A stretch of DNA of 64,000 nucleotides from an uncultured Flavobacterium sp. (GCF_951805225.1 NZ_OX638201.1:3472001-3536000), one strand, 5' to 3'; shown: positions 34,762-43,872, counted from the stretch's first letter. Notes: a model not told the origin generated them from the letters alone. Numbers and translations are program-made.

Positions 34762-35661
34762 ATGGTGAACAACATAAGAACGGTCTTCAGTATTAAAGAT
34801 CTTGAAAACTTATCTGGAATAAAAGCACACACAATTCGCATCTGGGAGAAAAGATATAACATCTTAGAACCAATGCGAACGGACACTAATATTAGACTTT
34901 ATAATTTACAAAATTTACAGAAGCTTCTAAACATTACATTACTACACGAATACGGTTATAAAATTTCTAAGATCGCTACGTATCCTGAAGAAAAGATTCC
35001 GCAACTTGTGCGCGAAATCATTTCTAAGAAAAACTCTCAAAACTACGCCATTACATCATTCAAAATGGCGATGATGAATTTTGATCAGGAATTATTCTTT
35101 AATACTTTTGATTGGTTGATTTCTGAAAAAAGCTTCAAAGAAGTTTTCAAAGATCATTTTTTGCCATTATTGAAAGAATTAGGATTATTATGGCAATCCG
35201 AAACTATTACTCCGGCAAATGAACACTTTATGAGTCATTTGATTAAACAAAAAATCTTAATCTACACAGAAAGCCTTCAAATACAAAAACCAACCAAAAC
35301 TGATCGCATTTTTGTACTCTCGTTACCATTAAACGAAATCCACAAAATAGGTTTGTTATATCTACAATACGAAATCCTGTCTAAAGGCTACAAAGCCATA
35401 TATTTAGGAGAAAGTATGCCAATCGAAAACTTACAGGATCTAACCCGTCATTTTGAGAATATTACTTTTGTATCTTTCATGACTGTTCAGCCAGATCGCA
35501 GCGTAATCAATCAATACGTAAAATCAATGGGACAAAAATTACTGCAACAAAACAACGAAATCTGGCTTATGGGTAACATGACAGAGTACATTGAGCAGAA
35601 AAATTTACCGGAAAGAATCCGTATTTTCGACACTATGGACGAAACAATTAGTATGTTATAA
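34762..35661 (+). CDS. MerR-family regulator with cobalamin-binding domain (CarH/LitR type)
   Basis: The protein has 299 residues. The N-terminal MerR helix-turn-helix (about residues 5-75; ENLSGIKAHTIRIWEKRYN) is followed by a four-helix cobalamin-cap domain. That cap contains W-x9-EH (WQSETITPANEH), the signature of light-sensing CarH proteins. A Rossmann B12-binding domain follows, with ExHxxG (NEIHKIGL). In CarH, adenosylcobalamin sits between these parts and light breaks the Co-C bond, releasing the repressor from DNA. The gene lies directly upstream of crtI, crtB and crtZ and of a photolyase gene, so a light-controlled carotenoid regulon is strongly indicated. Photoactivity is inferred. 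Confidence 0.9.
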   Translation: MVNNIRTVFSIKDLENLSGIKAHTIRIWEKRYNILEPMRTDTNIRLYNLQNLQKLLNITLLHEYGYKISKIATYPEEKIPQLVREIISKKNSQNYAITSFKMAMMNFDQELFFNTFDWLISEKSFKEVFKDHFLPLLKELGLLWQSETITPANEHFMSHLIKQKILIYTESLQIQKPTKTDRIFVLSLPLNEIHKIGLLYLQYEILSKGYKAIYLGESMPIENLQDLTRHFENITFVSFMTVQPDRSVINQYVKSMGQKLLQQNNEIWLMGNMTEYIEQKNLPERIRIFDTMDETISML

Positions 35662-35685
35662 TATTTTTGTTTAAAGTTTTCTTAT

Positions 35686-35700
35686 ATTTGTTAAACAAAT
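35686..35700 (+). promoter_or_regulatory. Palindrome at the crtI start, candidate CarH-type operator
   Basis: ATTTGTTAAACAAAT is a perfect inverted repeat (seven-base arms, one central base) ending one base before the crtI ATG at 35702. It overlaps a TATATTTG -7 box at 35684. A partial copy, TTTGTTTAAA, lies at 35667. A repressor bound here would block crtI transcription. Confidence 0.6.
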
Positions 35701-35701
35701 T

Positions 35702-37165
35702 ATGAAAACTATAGCAATAATAGGGTCCGGATTTTCAGCTTTAGCTGCTTCGTGTTACTTGGCAAAACAAGGAAACACAGTAACTATCTATGAAAAAAAC
35801 GAAACAATCGGCGGACGTGCAAGGCAATTCAAAAAAGATGGTTTCACCTTTGACATGGGACCAAGTTGGTATTGGATGCCTGATGTGTTTGAACGTTTCT
35901 TTCAGGATTTCAACAAAAAAACATCTGATTATTACGAACTGATAAAACTAAATCCAGCTTATCGGGTTTATTTTGGTATAAATGATTTCATAAGTATTTG
36001 TGATAATTTAGAAACCATAAAAAACACTTTTGAAACCATAGAAATTGGAAGTGGCAAAAAACTTGAAGCCTTTATTAAACAAGCCAAAAGCAATTATGAC
36101 ATTGCGATCAAAGATCTTGTTTATCGTCCGGGAATTTCACCACTTGAATTAATCACACTTGAAACTACGCTAAAACTCAATCAGTTTTTTAGCACTGTAA
36201 GTAATGATATTCGAAAGAAATTCAAAAACGAAAGACTAATTCAAATTCTTGAATTTCCTGTTTTATTTCTGGGAGCCAAACCTTCTAAAACACCTTCGTT
36301 TTATAATTTCATGAATTATGCCGATTTTGGATTAGGAACATGGCATCCAAAAACCGGAATGTTTGATGTTGTCCGAGCAATCGAAAAACTAGCCTTAGAA
36401 CTTGGAGTTTCGATACAAACAAATTCTCCAATTGAAAAAATAGTTGTCGAAAACAAAACCACTACCGGAATCATAATTAACGGAAAGCACATAAAAGCAG
36501 ATATCGTTTTAAGCGGCGCCGATTATCATCATACCGAAACTTTATTAAACGAAGAACATCGCGTTTATTCTGAAAAATATTGGGAAAGTCGGGTTTTTGC
36601 GCCTTCTTCCCTATTATTTTTTGTTGGATTTGATAAGAAAATAGAAAACATTTCGCATCATTCCCTTTTTTTTGATGTTGATTTTAACCAACATGCAATT
36701 GACATTTATGATATTCCAAAATGGCCTGAAGCACCTTTATTTTATGCCAACTTTCCATCAAAAACAGATACATCTGCAGCGCCCGAAGGAATGGAATCTG
36801 GGTTTTTCCTAATTCCGCTTGCTCCGGGAATCAAAGATAGTGAAGCGCTTAGAGAAGAATATTTTGAAAAGATAATTGATCGTTTTGAAAAACTTACGCA
36901 GCAAAAAATTAAAAATAATATTATCTTTAAAAGATCATTTTGTAAGAACGATTTTATCACTGATTACAACGCATATAAAGGAAATGCCTACGGAATGGCT
37001 AATACATTGCTGCAAACGGCTTTTTTAAGACCAAAGCTAAAAAGCAAAAAAGTCAGGAATTTATATTTCACAGGACAATTGACAGTTCCCGGGCCGGGAG
37101 TTCCGCCTGCCTTAATATCGGGAAAACTAGTAGCTGAGTTAATTCAAAAATCTTTTAGATCTTAA
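35702..37165 (+). CDS. crtI: Phytoene desaturase
   Basis: The protein has 487 residues. It has an N-terminal FAD-binding motif (IIGSGFSALAASCYLAKQ) with GGRARQF and a C-terminal CrtI signature (FTGQLTVPGPGVPPALISGK). It desaturates phytoene to lycopene. It lies 40 bases after the CarH-like gene and three bases before crtB, so the two crt genes are coupled. No crtY lycopene cyclase gene is in the cluster; it must lie elsewhere if zeaxanthin is the end product. Confidence 0.96.
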   Translation: MKTIAIIGSGFSALAASCYLAKQGNTVTIYEKNETIGGRARQFKKDGFTFDMGPSWYWMPDVFERFFQDFNKKTSDYYELIKLNPAYRVYFGINDFISICDNLETIKNTFETIEIGSGKKLEAFIKQAKSNYDIAIKDLVYRPGISPLELITLETTLKLNQFFSTVSNDIRKKFKNERLIQILEFPVLFLGAKPSKTPSFYNFMNYADFGLGTWHPKTGMFDVVRAIEKLALELGVSIQTNSPIEKIVVENKTTTGIIINGKHIKADIVLSGADYHHTETLLNEEHRVYSEKYWESRVFAPSSLLFFVGFDKKIENISHHSLFFDVDFNQHAIDIYDIPKWPEAPLFYANFPSKTDTSAAPEGMESGFFLIPLAPGIKDSEALREEYFEKIIDRFEKLTQQKIKNNIIFKRSFCKNDFITDYNAYKGNAYGMANTLLQTAFLRPKLKSKKVRNLYFTGQLTVPGPGVPPALISGKLVAELIQKSFRS

Positions 37166-37168
37166 AAA

Positions 37169-38008
37169 ATGAAATCACTATTCGACACCGTTTCTTTCAA
37201 ATGCAGTAAGCTAGTCACGCAAAGCTACAGCACCTCATTTTCATTGGCAGTCAAAATGTTGTCACCAAGTATTCGTGATGCGATTTACAGCATTTACGGA
37301 TTTGTGCGCTTTGCCGACGAAATTGTTGATTCATTTCAGAATTATGACAAAGAAAACCTCATCAATGATTTTGAAAAAGAATATTACAAAGCCTTCGACG
37401 CAGGAATAAGTTTGAACCCAATTCTTAACTCATTTCAGCACACCGTAAAACAATATAATATTACAGACGATCTTGTTCAGGCATTTTTAAAAAGCATGAA
37501 ACTCGATCTCATCAAGTCAAATTACAACACACAAACAGAATACGAAGATTATATCTATGGTTCTGCCGATGTTGTAGGTTTAATGTGCTTGAAAGTTTTC
37601 GTAAAGGGAAACAATCAAAAATACGAGCAACTTAAAAATGAGGCAATGCGATTAGGATCGGCCTTTCAGAAAGTAAATTTCCTGAGAGATCTTAAAGACG
37701 ATAATTTGGTTTTAAACCGAAATTATTTTCCCGGCGTTAACCTAAATTCTTTCGATGAAAATACAAAAACAGCGATTGTCAACGAAATCGAAGAAGATTT
37801 TAAAATCGCGTATCAAGGAATCGTAAAATTACCTATCGAAGCTCAATTTGGTGTTTATACCGCTTTTATTTATTACAAAAAACTATTAAAAAAGCTCAAA
37901 AACACACCTTATTACGAAATAGGAAACTCAAGAATCAGAGTTTCAAATTACACAAAAGCAGGGCTTTTGGCACAATCTTTTGTAACTTACAAACTAAAAT
38001 TAGTCTGA
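37169..38008 (+). CDS. crtB: Phytoene synthase
   Basis: The protein has 279 residues. Both Asp-rich substrate motifs are present: FADEIVDSF (DxxxD) near residue 50 and NFLRDLKDDN near residue 170. It joins two geranylgeranyl diphosphates to make phytoene. The gene follows crtI after three bases. Confidence 0.96.
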   Translation: MKSLFDTVSFKCSKLVTQSYSTSFSLAVKMLSPSIRDAIYSIYGFVRFADEIVDSFQNYDKENLINDFEKEYYKAFDAGISLNPILNSFQHTVKQYNITDDLVQAFLKSMKLDLIKSNYNTQTEYEDYIYGSADVVGLMCLKVFVKGNNQKYEQLKNEAMRLGSAFQKVNFLRDLKDDNLVLNRNYFPGVNLNSFDENTKTAIVNEIEEDFKIAYQGIVKLPIEAQFGVYTAFIYYKKLLKKLKNTPYYEIGNSRIRVSNYTKAGLLAQSFVTYKLKLV

Positions 38009-38093
38009 TAATCTATAGCGTTAATCTTTTATGTTTTTAAGTTAAAATTTCGACCGTTTTAATTGCAACTTTAATATTTCAACAAATAAAAAA

Positions 38094-38534
38094 ATGATTT
38101 CTTTTCTAATCTTTTTGAGTGTTTTTCTATTCATGGAATGTGTTACCTGGCTCACGCACAAGTACATTATGCACGGATTAATGTGGTATTTTCACGCAGA
38201 TCATCACCAGCCAAAATACGAACATACTTTTGAGCGAAACGACATATTCTTTGTAATTTTTGCGACGCCAAGTATAATTCTCTTTTATTTTGGAGTTCAG
38301 GGCGGATTCAATTATTTGTTTTTCATTGCCAGCGGCATAACTTTATATGGTTTGTGCTACTTTTTAGTTCATGATGTATTGATACACCAACGTTTTAAAT
38401 GGTTCAAAAACACAAAAAACAAATACCTCATTGGTTTAAGAAAAGCGCATAAAATACATCACAAGCATTTAGGAAAAGAAGATGGAGAATGTTTCGGAAT
38501 GTTATTCGTTCCATTTAAATATTATAAAATGTAA
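38094..38534 (+). CDS. crtZ: Beta-carotene hydroxylase
   Basis: The 146-residue membrane protein has all four His clusters of the CrtZ di-iron hydroxylases: HKYIMH, HADHH, HDVLIH and HKIHH. It adds hydroxyl groups at C3 and C3' of beta-carotene to make zeaxanthin. It follows crtB after 85 bases and belongs to the same cluster. Confidence 0.94.
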   Translation: MISFLIFLSVFLFMECVTWLTHKYIMHGLMWYFHADHHQPKYEHTFERNDIFFVIFATPSIILFYFGVQGGFNYLFFIASGITLYGLCYFLVHDVLIHQRFKWFKNTKNKYLIGLRKAHKIHHKHLGKEDGECFGMLFVPFKYYKM

Positions 38535-38539
38535 AATAA

Positions 38540-38647
38540 TTTGGGCGTTCCCCGCAGAAAAAGCGGGTCGGGTCTTCCGTTCCCGCTTTTTTTATCAGGC
38601 AAAAAAAGCCTGATAAAAAAGAGCTCCACTACAACCCCTAACGCAAA
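38540..38647. repeat. GGGCGTT...CCCTAACGC intergenic repeat, copy 2
   Basis: It begins TTTGGGCGTT and ends CCCTAACGCAAA like the copy at 19725, but the centre is different. It contains two strong hairpins, one formed by CCGCAGAAAAAGCGGG and one by TTTTTTTATCAGGC/GCCTGATAAAAAA. It lies directly after crtZ and splits the crt genes from the SRPBCC gene. Confidence 0.7.
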
Positions 38648-38688
38648 CATCTCGTATATAAAAAGACCAGAAAGTAATAATTGATGCT

Positions 38689-39153
38689 ATGAAATTATAC
38701 AAAATAGAAACCGTACAACATGTAAATGCACCAATCGAAGAATGTTGGGATTTTTTTTCGAGTCCAAAAAATCTTCAAACCATAACGCTCGACAATATGA
38801 GTTTTGAAATTCAGGATTTCGACAACAAGCGCATGTATCCCGGACAAATTATTACTTATACCTTAAAACCGCTTTTGGGAATCAAAATTAATTGGGTAAC
38901 CATAATTACAGTTTCAAAAGAAAATCAATATTTCATAGACGAACAACGCTTTGGACCATATGCTTTGTGGCATCACAAACATTTTTTTGAACCCACAGAA
39001 AACGGAACAAAAATGGTCGATATTGTACATTATGCATTACCGTTTGGTTATTTAGGCCGTTTCATGAACAAGTTAATTGTCGAAAGTAAACTAAAAACCA
39101 TCTTTGATTACCGACATAACAAAATCGAAGAACTATTCAATTCAAAAACTTAA
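38689..39153 (+). CDS. SRPBCC-family ligand-binding protein
   Basis: The protein has 154 residues. It has a START/Bet v 1-like fold with the typical opening TVQHVNAPIEECWDFFSSP and TLKPLLGIKINWVTII. It is cytoplasmic, with no signal peptide. Similar proteins often sit beside carotenoid and photolyase genes in Bacteroidota; a role in binding a hydrophobic ligand is plausible but unproven. Confidence 0.83.
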   Translation: MKLYKIETVQHVNAPIEECWDFFSSPKNLQTITLDNMSFEIQDFDNKRMYPGQIITYTLKPLLGIKINWVTIITVSKENQYFIDEQRFGPYALWHHKHFFEPTENGTKMVDIVHYALPFGYLGRFMNKLIVESKLKTIFDYRHNKIEELFNSKT

Positions 39154-39202
39154 TTACTTTAAAATACTTTTTTGCCACAGATTAAAATCTTATAAAAAAA
39201 CA

Positions 39203-39260
39203 GCCACGAATTCACGAATTTAACGACATGGATATTGTTTTTAATTCGTGAATTCGTGGC
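39203..39260. repeat. 18-bp inverted repeat GCCACGAATTCACGAATT
   Basis: Arms at 39203-39220 and 39243-39260 pair perfectly around a 22-base loop. A/T runs lie on both sides. It lies in the gap before the photolyase gene; short ACGAATTC-type inverted repeats are common in Flavobacterium intergenic DNA. It could work as a terminator on either strand. Confidence 0.65.
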
Positions 39261-39311
39261 GAAAAAATCCAAATCAAATTTCTAGAAAAACAAAAAGCAG
39301 AATACAATATA

Positions 39312-40607
39312 ATGACAAAACAAAAAGCAAACTTTTTCTGGTTCCGACGCGATTTACGTCTCGATGATAATATTGGATTATTTAATGCGCTGCAATCCGA
39401 TTTTCCCGTAATTCCGTTATTTATTTTTGATGAAGACATTCTTGATAATCTTCCTCAAAATGATGCACGAGTTAGCTTTATTTACGATTCTCTTCAGAAA
39501 ATAAATGAAGAATTACACACTATCAACTCTTCGATCTTAATCAAAAAAGGAAAAACTTCAGAGGTTTGGCAATCACTTATCGAAGAATTCGATATTCAAT
39601 CTATTTTCTTTAATAAAGATTACGAACCATTTGCGATTAAACGCGATATTGCTATTGAAAAATTATTACAACAAAATAATATTGAAGCCCTTTCTTTTAA
39701 AGATCATGTAATTTTTGAAGAAAAAGAAATCACAAAATCAGACGGACTTCCCTACACTGTTTACACACCTTATAAAAACAAATGGCTCGAGAAATATCAT
39801 CTTGGCGGACAAGTTCATGAATATGATACTAAACCTATATTAAAAAACTTTGCCGAAAATCAATTTCCATTTCCTGATTTATCAGAAATTGGTTTTGAAA
39901 AAAGCACTATAAAAGTCCTTCCACATAATTTAACACAAATTGCCAATTACAAAGAAACCCGAGATTTTCCGGCTTTAGACAGCACATCTTATCTTTCGCC
40001 ACATCTACGTTTCGGAACCGTTAGCATTCGGAAACTTGTGAATTGGGCAAATAAAAAGAACCAAACTTTTCTAAGTGAATTGATTTGGAGAGAGTTTTTT
40101 ATCCAAATTCTGTTTAACTTTCCTAATTGTGTAAATCATAATTTCAAGTCAGCTTATGATGGAATTCAATGGCGCAATAACGAAGAAGATTTTAAACGCT
40201 GGTGTTCAGGAACTACAGGTTATCCAATGGTCGATGCAGGAATGCGCCAACTAAACGAAACCGGTTATATGCACAATCGCGTTCGAATGGTTGTTGCGAG
40301 TTTTTTATGTAAACACTTGTTGATTAACTGGCAATGGGGCGAAGCTTATTTTGCCGAAAAACTATTAGATTTCGAATTAGCATCAAACGTTGGAAACTGG
40401 CAATGGGCAGCAGGAACAGGTTGCGATGCGGCACCATATTTCAGAGTTTTTAATCCGGAAATTCAACAAAAGAAATTCGACGAAAAAGGAATCTACATCC
40501 GCAAATGGATTCCTGAATTTGACTTAGGATATAATGAACCAATGGTTGATCATGCTTTTGCAAGAGATCGCGCGATTTCGACTTACAAGGCAGGAATTTT
40601 GAAATAG
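39312..40607 (+). CDS. phr: Cryptochrome/photolyase family protein
   Basis: The protein has 431 residues. It has the N-terminal alpha/beta domain (FWFRRDLRLDDN), the FAD-binding helical domain with ELIWREFFIQILF, GYPMVDAGMRQLNETGYMH and ASNVGNWQWAAGTGCDA. It is probably a class I-type cyclobutane pyrimidine dimer photolyase that uses blue light to repair DNA. Its place after the crt genes fits a light-induced unit. A distinction from cryptochromes cannot be made from sequence alone. Confidence 0.93.
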   Translation: MTKQKANFFWFRRDLRLDDNIGLFNALQSDFPVIPLFIFDEDILDNLPQNDARVSFIYDSLQKINEELHTINSSILIKKGKTSEVWQSLIEEFDIQSIFFNKDYEPFAIKRDIAIEKLLQQNNIEALSFKDHVIFEEKEITKSDGLPYTVYTPYKNKWLEKYHLGGQVHEYDTKPILKNFAENQFPFPDLSEIGFEKSTIKVLPHNLTQIANYKETRDFPALDSTSYLSPHLRFGTVSIRKLVNWANKKNQTFLSELIWREFFIQILFNFPNCVNHNFKSAYDGIQWRNNEEDFKRWCSGTTGYPMVDAGMRQLNETGYMHNRVRMVVASFLCKHLLINWQWGEAYFAEKLLDFELASNVGNWQWAAGTGCDAAPYFRVFNPEIQQKKFDEKGIYIRKWIPEFDLGYNEPMVDHAFARDRAISTYKAGILK

Positions 40608-40614
40608 TTTTTTT

Positions 40615-40648
40615 GTTTCAGGTTTCAGGTTTCAGGTTTCAGATTTCA
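40615..40648. repeat. Short tandem repeat of AGGTTTC
   Basis: About four copies of a seven-base unit (CAGGTTTC) occur in a row. The same unit forms the arms of the inverted repeat at 18398. Confidence 0.7.
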
Positions 40649-40661
40649 CGATTACTAAAAA

Positions 40662-40694
40662 ACCTTTGTCAAAGTTTAAAACTTTGACAAAGGT
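40662..40694. terminator. 16-bp perfect inverted repeat, probable terminator
   Basis: ACCTTTGTCAAAGTTT is followed by one base and its exact complement. With A tracts before it, it can end transcription from the minus strand; it may also act on the plus strand. It lies between the convergent photolyase and AarF genes. Confidence 0.55.
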
Positions 40695-40800
40695 CTATAT
40701 GTAAAAAATCCGTGTAAATCTGCGTTTTCGCGATAGCGAATCAGTTTCATCCGCGTTACATAAAAGCATTATAAAAGGGATTATGTCATAAATAAATCTT

Positions 40801-40899
40801 ATTATGAAACCTAAATCCCTAGCCCTGATAGAAGCGGTATCCTTTTTCTGGCTTCTTTAGCCAGGAAAAGATATAAGTGGATAGCAGGAAATAGCTCCT
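40801..40899. repeat. AGCCCTGAT...AGCTCCT intergenic repeat, copy 1
   Basis: The element contains CCCTAGCCCTGATAGAAGCGG, a hairpin TTCTGGCTTC.../CCAGGAAAAG, GATATAAGTGGATAGCAGGA and AATAGCTCCT. The second copy at 54470 keeps these blocks but has a different hairpin. Both copies sit between convergent genes. The conserved outer blocks with a variable hairpin suggest a structured RNA or a mobile palindromic element. Confidence 0.7.
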
Positions 40900-42202
40900 A
40901 ATACTTTAAATAATTAGTCACAACAATCTTAGCTTTTAAATCAAACATTAAATTATACAAACCAAAGAAAGTTCTATTCATATAAATAAAATGCTTAGAA
41001 CCACGATTTCCGTTCATTTTTTTGAGATTTGTATCATTAGAGAAACGTTCGCCTAATTTGGCAATACTATCAAAGAAAGTCTCATCGGCAAAATCGAAAG
41101 TTTCATCTTGAAAAGGTTTCGTGAAAAGTGATAACAAATCGTGAAACATCTCGGTAAAATATTCAATTTCAGAAGGAGAATCATCCGGACGAAGAATCTC
41201 TAATTCAAACAACTTTTCGTTAAATCTTGTTTTATCTGTGATGACATTTTTATTGATTAATTCAAAATACGGAACATAAAAATCTTCCGGAATTTTCTTC
41301 ATACAACCAAAATCTAAAGCAATTAAATGATTTTGATCGTCTATCAAAAAGTTCCCAGGATGCGGATCAGCATGTACTTTTCTTAAAACATGAATTTGAT
41401 ACATATAAAAATCCCAAAGTGCCTGACCTATTTTATCGCCCACTTCCTGATCTGTATTTTTAGCCGTAAATTCTGAAAGATGAATTCCCGTCATCCAATC
41501 CATTGTAATGATTTTCTCTGACGAAAACTCCGGATAATAATTCGGGAACAATATATTATCGATTTTATTGCAAGCTTTAACCACTTCCTGACTTTGTTCA
41601 AGCTCCAGTAAATAGTTGGTTTCTTCGATAAGTTTGTCTTCAACTTCCTTAAAATACTTATCAGAATCCTTTCCCTGAAGGTTAAACATTCTGATCGCAA
41701 TAGGTTTTACCAAAGCCAAATCTGACGAAATACTGTTGGCTACTCCCGGATATTGAATTTTTACGGCTAATTTTTTGCCGTCTTTAACAGCCAAATGAAC
41801 CTGACCAATACTTGCTGCGTTTACAGAATTTGCATTGAATTCGTCAAATATTTCATAAGGCGTTTTTCCAAAATTGGTTTTGAAAGTTTTTAATACTAAT
41901 GGTGCCGAAAGCGGCGGAACTGAAAACTGTGACAATGAAAATTTCTCCACATAAGCCTGAGGCAAAAAGTTCTTGTCCATGCTTAACATTTGAGCAACTT
42001 TTAGCGCACTTCCTTTTAAGCTTTTTAAACCGTCGTAAATATCCTCGGCATTGTTTTCATTTAGTTTATCACGCGTTAAATCGGGATTTACCATTTTCTC
42101 AGCATAATGCTTAACATAGTTTACGCCAATTTTTGCGCCTGTTTGCACTAATTTTCCAGCTCTTTCTATTTTTGATGTTGGTATATAATCTATCGTTTTC
42201 AT
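40898..42202 (-). CDS. AarF/ABC1/UbiB-family kinase-like protein
   Basis: The protein has 434 residues. The ABC1 domain shows AASIGQVHLA, LAVKIQYPGV, VHADPHPGNFLID and ALDFGCMKKI, which are the kinase-like nucleotide and metal sites. Family members help in quinone synthesis or lipid handling. The start overlaps the TetR gene by four bases (ATGA), so the two are translationally coupled. The neighbouring light-related genes hint at a stress role. Confidence 0.9.
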   Translation of the reverse strand: MKTIDYIPTSKIERAGKLVQTGAKIGVNYVKHYAEKMVNPDLTRDKLNENNAEDIYDGLKSLKGSALKVAQMLSMDKNFLPQAYVEKFSLSQFSVPPLSAPLVLKTFKTNFGKTPYEIFDEFNANSVNAASIGQVHLAVKDGKKLAVKIQYPGVANSISSDLALVKPIAIRMFNLQGKDSDKYFKEVEDKLIEETNYLLELEQSQEVVKACNKIDNILFPNYYPEFSSEKIITMDWMTGIHLSEFTAKNTDQEVGDKIGQALWDFYMYQIHVLRKVHADPHPGNFLIDDQNHLIALDFGCMKKIPEDFYVPYFELINKNVITDKTRFNEKLFELEILRPDDSPSEIEYFTEMFHDLLSLFTKPFQDETFDFADETFFDSIAKLGERFSNDTNLKKMNGNRGSKHFIYMNRTFFGLYNLMFDLKAKIVVTNYLKY

Positions 42203-42861
42203 TGTTTGCTGTATATTTTTTCTTTGAACAGGAATTTTCCAAAATCCAAAAGATGATTCATTGGCGCAACATTCATTAATTCGAATGACGCATTTACTGA
42301 TTTTTCGATAAAAATATCGGTTTTCTCAAACGCTGCCGATTCATCGTCCATCCAGAATTTTATGGTCATCATCAATTGTAGCCAAGCGGATTCCTGAATA
42401 GCTTTTTCCTGAAATTTTTGAAATTTTTCTTGTTCAAGTCTATAATCGTCCGTTAGAATTTCAGAAACATATTCTTTAAATGCTTCTCGAAGTGATGTTA
42501 ATTGTACTAAATTTCTAATTGGATTTTTATCAATCTTTAAAGCTTGTAAAACATAACTTCTGTTAGCTGTTAAAATCTCAAAAAAGGTAAAATAGAAGCT
42601 TAACATTTTATTCTTCATATCATATTCCTGATAATCGGCATTTTTATGTAACAAATCAATTGTATTAACCAAAAAGAGTCTGAATATCTCTTTTTCTAAA
42701 CCTTCTAATGTTCCAAAAAAGGAATAAAACTCAGCTTCTGTAAAATCATTTTCTTTCGCAAAATGATAAACTGACTTTGGCTTTCGCCCATTTTCTAAAA
42801 CCTCATCCATATATTTTGAAACGATATCATCCTTTGTAATTGCGTGCTTTTTAGTTGCCAT
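42199..42861 (-). CDS. TetR/AcrR-like transcription regulator
   Basis: The protein has 220 residues. The N-terminal HTH (about residues 8-55; KSVYHFAKENDFTEAEFYSFFG) is divergent for TetR but well placed. The remainder is an all-helical regulatory domain. The gene heads a two-gene unit with aarF and is divergent from the TIGR01777 gene. A 16-base palindrome in the shared gap (42903) is its likely operator. Confidence 0.8.
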   Translation of the reverse strand: MATKKHAITKDDIVSKYMDEVLENGRKPKSVYHFAKENDFTEAEFYSFFGTLEGLEKEIFRLFLVNTIDLLHKNADYQEYDMKNKMLSFYFTFFEILTANRSYVLQALKIDKNPIRNLVQLTSLREAFKEYVSEILTDDYRLEQEKFQKFQEKAIQESAWLQLMMTIKFWMDDESAAFEKTDIFIEKSVNASFELMNVAPMNHLLDFGKFLFKEKIYSKQ

Positions 42862-42883
42862 TTCATTAAAATTTAGAATTTGC

Positions 42884-42927
42884 CTTAAAGGTAAGCAATG
42901 TTTAAGTACCTTTACTTATGCTTAAAC
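42884..42927. promoter_or_regulatory. Overlapping palindromes in the TetR/TIGR01777 divergent region
   Basis: TAAGTACCTTTACTTA (42903-42918) is a perfect 6-4-6 palindrome. It is flanked by a wider repeat GTTTAAG (42900-42906) and CTTAAAC (42921-42927), and preceded by CTTAAAGGTAAG (42884-42895). The TACCTTTA cores resemble -7 boxes on both strands, so a bound regulator would control both directions. Confidence 0.6.
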
Positions 42928-42957
42928 TCGATGCACTGTTAAATATATTATAATATA

Positions 42958-43869
42958 ATGGCAAAAAATGTTTTACTAACCGGAGGTACTGGATTTGTTG
43001 GCAAACATCTTACTGATGTACTTATCGACAATGGCTTTTTGGTTTCTATTTTAAGCCGTTCTGATCAAAAAAACACGCCTTCAATTACCTATTATAAATG
43101 GGATTTAAAGAAAAACTTTATTGATCAGAAAGCTATTCTTGAAGCAGATTATATTATCCATTTGGCAGGCGAAGGTATTGTAGAAAAAAGATGGACTTCA
43201 AAACGCAAGAAAGCCATACTTGAAAGTCGTATAAAACCAATTGATCTTATTTTTTCTATTTTAAAAGAACAAAATAAAAATCTGGATGCTTTTATTTCGG
43301 CGTCAGGAGTTGGGATTTACGGCGCTATTACAAGCCACAAAATATGTGATGAAACAACTCCTCCGGCAAATGATTTCCTGGGCGATACTTGTCAGCAATG
43401 GGAAAACACCGTTGACGAGATCGCAACTTTAAACATTAGAACCGTAAAAATCCGCACAGGAATTGTTTTGGGCAAAGATGAAGGTTTTCTTAAAAAAATA
43501 GTTCCAAGTTTTAAATCTGGTTTTGGAGCAATATTAAGCACGGGGAAACAATATTTACCCTGGATTCATATCGACGATTTATGTCAGATTTATTTAAAAG
43601 CAATTCAGGACGAGCAAATTCAAGGCGCTTATAATGCCTGCGTGACTGACGCTACAACTAATTCAAGATTCTCTAAAGTATTAGCAAAGTTGTTTGGATA
43701 TACAATTTGGCTACCTAAAGTTCCTGCTTTTGTTTTAAAAATAGTTTTAGGCGAAATGAGTATTGCCGTTTTAAAAGGTCAAAGAGTTTCCTCTGAAAAA
43801 ATTCAAAAAGCAGGTTTTGAATTTCAGTTTACAGATCTCGAAAAAACACTGGTAAATTGCTTGAATTAA
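42958..43869 (+). CDS. TIGR01777-family NAD(P)-dependent epimerase
   Basis: The protein has 303 residues. It has an extended SDR fold with the dinucleotide motif TGGTGFVGKHLTDVL, AGEGIVEKRWTSKRK, and the C-terminal DUF1731-like segment (SIAVLKGQRVSSEKIQKAGF). The family is widely conserved, with an unknown substrate. In several bacteria it is found near photolyase genes, as here. Confidence 0.92.
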   Translation: MAKNVLLTGGTGFVGKHLTDVLIDNGFLVSILSRSDQKNTPSITYYKWDLKKNFIDQKAILEADYIIHLAGEGIVEKRWTSKRKKAILESRIKPIDLIFSILKEQNKNLDAFISASGVGIYGAITSHKICDETTPPANDFLGDTCQQWENTVDEIATLNIRTVKIRTGIVLGKDEGFLKKIVPSFKSGFGAILSTGKQYLPWIHIDDLCQIYLKAIQDEQIQGAYNACVTDATTNSRFSKVLAKLFGYTIWLPKVPAFVLKIVLGEMSIAVLKGQRVSSEKIQKAGFEFQFTDLEKTLVNCLN

Positions 43870-43872
43870 AAC

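Noticed and set aside
39203..39260. Integration site or insertion-sequence end before the photolyase gene
   Set aside because: The inverted repeat is a common intergenic type, and no transposase or target duplication is seen.
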